Source: Planctomycetota bacterium
GTDB taxonomy: Bacteria > Planctomycetota > Phycisphaerae > UBA1845 > Fen-1342
Direction of reading: 5' to 3'
Length of the DNA stretch: 17,122 nucleotides
NCBI GenBank assembly: GCA_030616465.1
Contig: JAUWXH010000004.1
Location: forward strand, 1-17,122
Shown: positions 13,396 to 17,122 of the stretch, one piece after another
Layout: every line of letters begins with the position of its first letter
How positions within the stretch are numbered: position 1 is the first letter of the stretch
The notes under the pieces: generated by a model
Told to the model about the DNA's origin: nothing
Seen by the model: the letters and a program-made list of their open reading frames with translations, nothing else
Databases searched by the model: none
Program-made: the position numbers and the translations under genes

Positions 13396-16300
13396 GTGAC
13401 ACGTCGGCAACGGCAAGCAAACTTGTCCGCAGTCCTGGTCGGTCTGATCGCGACCGGCGTTGTCCTGTTGACGTACGGGCTGGGCGGGCTCGACTGGCTC
13501 GAGCTCACGACGCTGGATCTACGGTTCATCTACGCGAACTCGATCCGCGCGCATCCGGATATCGTTCGCATCGACATCGATGATCGTACGTTGGAGCTGG
13601 TGGGGCGCTGGCCCTGGCCGCGCGACAAGCAGGCGGCGCTCGTGTCGATTCCGCTCGAGGCGGGTGTTAAAGCGCTGCTGGTCGACTTGACCTGGGTCGA
13701 ACAAGAGCCGTGGCGGACCGTCGCGCCGCCCGGCGGTGGGATTCTGTGGGATCCGCTGGAGTTGGCGGAGGAGCAGAATCCGGAGATTGCGTTCCCGGAT
13801 TACGAGCTCCGGGCGGCGATGGCGCGAGCCGAGAACGTTTATGTCGCGTGCCACTACCCGGAACACGACCTGGAGCGCAGCCCGGGGTTCGAGGCAATCG
13901 TGGACGCGTTACTGGACGACGGTCACGAGGAGGCGCGCCGCCGGGCGCTGCAGCTTGAAACCGAACGCGCGCGGCACATCAAGGACGACCGGGAAAAGCG
14001 GAAGGATCCGCTCGCACGGGCGCGCATCGTCGCCGCCCTACAGGCGGCGCCCGGACTGAGCGCGGCCGCCACGGCGGAGCAGTTGGGCCTGCCGCGCGCT
14101 TTCGTAGTCGAGGCCTTCGAGCGCTGCCGACAAGCGGCCTTCCGGCGCGCCATCCGAATCTGGCTGGACGAGCAGCCCGACCGCTGGGAACGCGATCCCT
14201 GGGACCTGGTCCGTGCGCTGCACACGCACTTGGCCGGCCCCGGGCAATCGTTCGCGGACGACACGGAAGTGAAAGCAGTGTTGGCTGTGGCGCTGCACGA
14301 GGTGCTGGGCTACGAGGCGACGACCCGGGCCCAACTAGTCCCACTTGAGCGGGTAGCGAGCGTCGCCGAGCCACTCGAGGCGATCGTTCCGGTGAACTAC
14401 CTGCTGGCGCGCGCGGCCAAACGCTGTGGCTTCGTCACGTTCAAGCCCGACCGCGACGGCATCATGCGCCGCGAGGCGCTCTTCGCCCGCCATGGCGATC
14501 GCGTCCTGACCCAACTCGCCTTCGGGCTGGCCTGCGACCTGCTCGGCGTGACGGCGGCCGACATCGTGGTGAAACCAAACCGGCTGGTACTTCGCCCGCA
14601 CGGGACCGAGACCGCCCCACTTGTCATCCAACTCGATGACCACGGGCGCACGCTCGTGCCTTGGGTGCCGCCTGGCGGCGAGTCCGACGGCGCGGCAGCA
14701 CAATCGCAGACCAGCGTGGAGCGCCGGTCCGCCCGTATCCCGGCGGCGATGATCTGGCAGGTACATGACCGGCGCCGGCTGATCGCCGAGAATAAACGCA
14801 CGATTCGTGACACGCTCGAACGAGTGTTATCGAGTGACTACTTCGGCGACGCTGAGGAATATGCGCGACAACTCCACGAGATGAAACTGCTCCAGGCTGA
14901 GCTGCGCAACGCGCGGTATCACGGCTTAGCAGGGGCGATCGCGGAGCTCGAGCCCCGGCTGGCGGCCCTGGAGCGCACCGTCGCCGAACGCGAACAACAC
15001 CAGTCGGCCCGCGTGCGGAGTGAGTACGCGCGGCTGAGTGGACTCCCGCCCGGACAGCTCTCGCCCGAGGAGAACCGCACTTTCGACATTGTCGAGCTTC
15101 TGGTCAGCGAACTCCGGAAGATCGAACGGCCACAGCACGCCAACACGAGCCTGCAAGCCGAGATCGAAGACACGCTGAGCTGGTTGCGGGAGAGAATCGC
15201 CGGGAAGATCTGTTTGATCGGGTATACCGCCACATCGTTGGCCGACATGAAGCCGATTCCGATCAGTAACAACGCCCCCGGCGTAACGGCCCACGCCAAC
15301 TTGCTCAACGGGCTGCTCATGGGCCAAATGGTCCAATGGGCGCCCACTTCGCTCAACGTGGCCCTGGCCACCATCCTCGGCATCGGGGCCTGCGTGGTCA
15401 GCGTGTCGCGGCCACCGCGCGTGGCGCTGGCGATCGTCGTGTTGGCGGCTGTGGGGTTCGCAGCGCTGGCCGGCTGGCTGGCGTTCTACCGCTGGACCTA
15501 CTGGGTGGCCCTCACGCCCGCGCTCGGCACGATGCTCTTGTCGTTCATCGCGATCACCATCTACCGCTACTTCTTCGTGGACTATGAGCGGCGGCAGCTC
15601 GCCACGGCTCTCGGCCAATATACCTCCAAGTCCATCGCCGAGAAGGTCGCCGACGATCCGGACCTCTGTCGGCGGGCGGAGATGCGCGAAGTGACCACGA
15701 TGTTCACCGACCTGAAGGGGTTCACGACCATCTCGGAGCGCATCGGGGCCGAGCGGACGCAGAACCTGCTGAACGCCTGCCTGGGCCGTTTCACCGAAGT
15801 CATGCTGGCTCGCGAGGCGATGATCAACAAGTTCATCGGCGACGGCATCTTCGCCTTCTGGAACCCGGTCATCTACTCGCAGCCCGAGCACGCCCTGCTG
15901 GCCTGCGAAACCGCCATCGATCTGCTGCTCGGCCTGCGCGAGCTGATCGAGGAGCAGCGGCGGGCCGGCGGCGACGAAGCCTTCGGCGAGCTGGTGCTGC
16001 GGATCGGCGTGGCAACCGGAAATGCCATCGTCGGCCCCTGCGGCTCCGAACAGAAGTTCGATTACACCTGCATTGGCGACTCGGTGAACGTTGCCGCCCG
16101 GCTTGAATCGGCCAACAAGTTCTACGGTACGCAGATCCTGGTGAGCGAAGCGACGTGTCAACAGGTCGGCGACGCGTTCGCGTTCCGGCCGCTCGGGGGC
16201 GTGCAGGTCAAGGGAAAACGCCAGGCCGTGCAGATCGCCGAGTTGCTCGGCCGGACTGGACAGGTTGACGACGTGACACTGGCCTACGCAGAGGCGTTCG

Positions 16301-16482
16301 GGCAGGCGGTGGCGTTGTTTCAAAAGCGGGACTGGGCCGCAGCGCGTGAGGCATTCGGAGCCTGTTCCATCCAGCAACCGGACGACCTGGCCGCGCGCCA
16401 CTACGCCGAGGCCGCGAAGATCTACCTCGAGCAGCCCCCGCCTGACGACTGGAACGGGGCCATCGAGCTGGCGGAGAAGTAG
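13396..16482 (+). CDS. CHASE2 sensor - class III adenylate/guanylate cyclase
   Basis: A membrane cyclase of 1028 residues that would turn an extracytoplasmic signal into cyclic nucleotide. It starts at GTG 13396, with a GAGGGA about 11 bases upstream. The layout is an N-terminal membrane segment (9-31), a CHASE2 sensor (35-650) split by two helical insertions (about 176-315 and 458-590), three closely spaced membrane segments (about 654-726), and a class III cyclase domain (about 768-930). The catalytic set looks complete: metal-binding Asp772 (FTDLKGFT) and Asp816 (GDGIFAFW), Lys812 in NKFIGD, Thr891 in FDYTCIGD as the purine-selecting position, and Asn898 and Arg902 in GDSVNVAARLE. Lys/Thr favours ATP, so cAMP is expected. 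The C-terminal 95 residues look TPR-like. It is longer than usual for the family because of the insertions. No cognate receptor gene is nearby. Confidence 0.93.
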   Translation: MTRRQRQANLSAVLVGLIATGVVLLTYGLGGLDWLELTTLDLRFIYANSIRAHPDIVRIDIDDRTLELVGRWPWPRDKQAALVSIPLEAGVKALLVDLTWVEQEPWRTVAPPGGGILWDPLELAEEQNPEIAFPDYELRAAMARAENVYVACHYPEHDLERSPGFEAIVDALLDDGHEEARRRALQLETERARHIKDDREKRKDPLARARIVAALQAAPGLSAAATAEQLGLPRAFVVEAFERCRQAAFRRAIRIWLDEQPDRWERDPWDLVRALHTHLAGPGQSFADDTEVKAVLAVALHEVLGYEATTRAQLVPLERVASVAEPLEAIVPVNYLLARAAKRCGFVTFKPDRDGIMRREALFARHGDRVLTQLAFGLACDLLGVTAADIVVKPNRLVLRPHGTETAPLVIQLDDHGRTLVPWVPPGGESDGAAAQSQTSVERRSARIPAAMIWQVHDRRRLIAENKRTIRDTLERVLSSDYFGDAEEYARQLHEMKLLQAELRNARYHGLAGAIAELEPRLAALERTVAEREQHQSARVRSEYARLSGLPPGQLSPEENRTFDIVELLVSELRKIERPQHANTSLQAEIEDTLSWLRERIAGKICLIGYTATSLADMKPIPISNNAPGVTAHANLLNGLLMGQMVQWAPTSLNVALATILGIGACVVSVSRPPRVALAIVVLAAVGFAALAGWLAFYRWTYWVALTPALGTMLLSFIAITIYRYFFVDYERRQLATALGQYTSKSIAEKVADDPDLCRRAEMREVTTMFTDLKGFTTISERIGAERTQNLLNACLGRFTEVMLAREAMINKFIGDGIFAFWNPVIYSQPEHALLACETAIDLLLGLRELIEEQRRAGGDEAFGELVLRIGVATGNAIVGPCGSEQKFDYTCIGDSVNVAARLESANKFYGTQILVSEATCQQVGDAFAFRPLGGVQVKGKRQAVQIAELLGRTGQVDDVTLAYAEAFGQAVALFQKRDWAAAREAFGACSIQQPDDLAARHYAEAAKIYLEQPPPDDWNGAIELAEK

Positions 16483-16614
16483 GCCCGCGTCTGCGGCGTG
16501 CGTCACTCTGCGTCTGCCCTCCCCACACCCCGGGTACCCACACGTGGCCAGCACGGGGCGCTTGCGGTATGCTCGCGGCTCCCGAACAGAGGTGAACGCA
16601 AGCAGGAGGCGTGC

Positions 16615-17122
16615 ATGCCGCGACACGTGCTGCAACTGAATTACACCAACGTGCTGGATTCGGCCGTCGGCCCGGCCCACGGCCTGACGCTCGCGGAAAT
16701 CCGGCGAAGCGAGCCGCGCGTCAAGGCGGTGGTTGCGCGCATCGAGCGCGAGCGCAAACGCGGATTGCACGGCTACCGCGATCTGCCCGCGGACCGCCAG
16801 ATGCTGCGGATGGTCCGTGCCGCCGTGCAGCGCCACCGTGACGGGGTCGAGAACCTGGTGGTGCTGGGCATCGGCGGGTCGGCTTTGGGCAACATCGCCC
16901 TGCAACGGGCGCTCAATCGCCCATACCACAACCTGCTGGCGACCAAACACCGTCGCGGCCCGCGACTGTTCGTGATGGACAATGTCGATCCGGTGCAGTT
17001 TGCCAACCTGCTCGAATTCCTCGGCCCCGAGCTGCGCAAGACGCGGTTCAACGTAATCAGCAAGTCGGGCGAGACGGCCGAGACCGCGGCACAGTTCCTG
17101 ATCGTGTGCGATCTGCTGGCCA
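16615..17122 (+). CDS. pgi: Glucose-6-phosphate isomerase, 5' part
   Basis: Interconverts glucose-6-phosphate and fructose-6-phosphate in glycolysis and gluconeogenesis, in the cytoplasm. The ATG at 16615 follows AGGAGG by 5 bases, an excellent ribosome-binding site. The 169 visible codons cover the start of the first sugar-isomerase domain: helical N-terminus, the GIGGSALGN phosphate-binding motif (about 84-92), FVMDNVDP, and the SKSGETAET motif (about 146-154), which contributes to sugar-phosphate binding. The gene is open to the right edge, so the catalytic Glu and His/Lys residues are outside the window. It follows the cyclase gene by 132 bp and probably has its own promoter, which I could not pick out. 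Confidence 0.93.
   Translation, partial: MPRHVLQLNYTNVLDSAVGPAHGLTLAEIRRSEPRVKAVVARIERERKRGLHGYRDLPADRQMLRMVRAAVQRHRDGVENLVVLGIGGSALGNIALQRALNRPYHNLLATKHRRGPRLFVMDNVDPVQFANLLEFLGPELRKTRFNVISKSGETAETAAQFLIVCDLLA

Noticed and set aside
14926..16950. A 674-codon minus-strand open frame opposite the cyclase gene
   Set aside because: Antisense shadow of the conserved cyclase domain; no motif or ribosome-binding site.
1..17122. CRISPR arrays, tRNA or rRNA genes, insertion-sequence transposases
   Set aside because: I looked for regularly spaced repeats, tRNA T-arm patterns (one GGTTCACC-like string near 1621 does not fold as a tRNA) and transposase motifs, and found none.

Overview
The window is GC-rich chromosomal DNA with tightly packed genes on both strands. 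It uses the standard genetic code: genes end in TAG, TAA and TGA. The likeliest source is an uncultured planctomycete, perhaps a Phycisphaerae-like lineage. I infer this from the thioredoxin-fold protein (LDFWGFW...GPCRA..PHER signature), the CHASE2-cyclase and the style of the intergenic palindromes. There is no rRNA or other phylogenetic marker, so the assignment is tentative.

Layout, left to right. Positions 1-36 hold the first 12 codons of a minus-strand gene that leaves the window. A gene-poor stretch (37-421) carries short tandem repeats. A minus-strand gene of unknown function (422-1558) is visibly lower in GC than its surroundings and lies behind a good sigma70-type promoter about 245 bp upstream. 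A 520-bp spacer follows, with a run of near-perfect hairpins. Next is a minus-strand type VI secretion block, read from right to left: tssE (baseplate gp25-like), tssF, tssG and tssH/clpV (sheath-recycling AAA+ ATPase). No other T6SS gene (sheath tssBC, tube hcp, spike vgrG, membrane complex tssJLM) is in view. The ClpV middle region carries an in-frame palindrome-encoded linker.

A plus-strand secreted Ntn-hydrolase (choloylglycine/penicillin-V acylase family, 8529-9620) is bracketed by two copies of a 92-bp direct repeat (8251-8342 and 9791-9882, 90/92 identical). One copy carries the likely tssE promoter. The other ends in what looks like the -35 box of the next gene.

That next gene (9946-11025) is the most striking item. 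It encodes a secreted TlpA-like thioredoxin-fold protein whose reading frame is interrupted by one in-frame TGA, exactly where the first cysteine of the CXXC active site belongs (WGFW-TGA-GPC). The simplest biological reading is a selenocysteine UXXC oxidoreductase. A TGC/TGT-to-TGA mutation is the alternative.

The right part holds single genes: a minus-strand protein of unknown function, an Mpo1/DUF962-like small membrane protein, a STAS-domain protein, a CoA-binding Rossmann protein, a very long CHASE2 + class III nucleotide cyclase with two helical insertions in its sensor domain, and the 5' part of glucose-6-phosphate isomerase running off the right edge. Apart from the T6SS block these look like separately transcribed chromosomal genes rather than one pathway.
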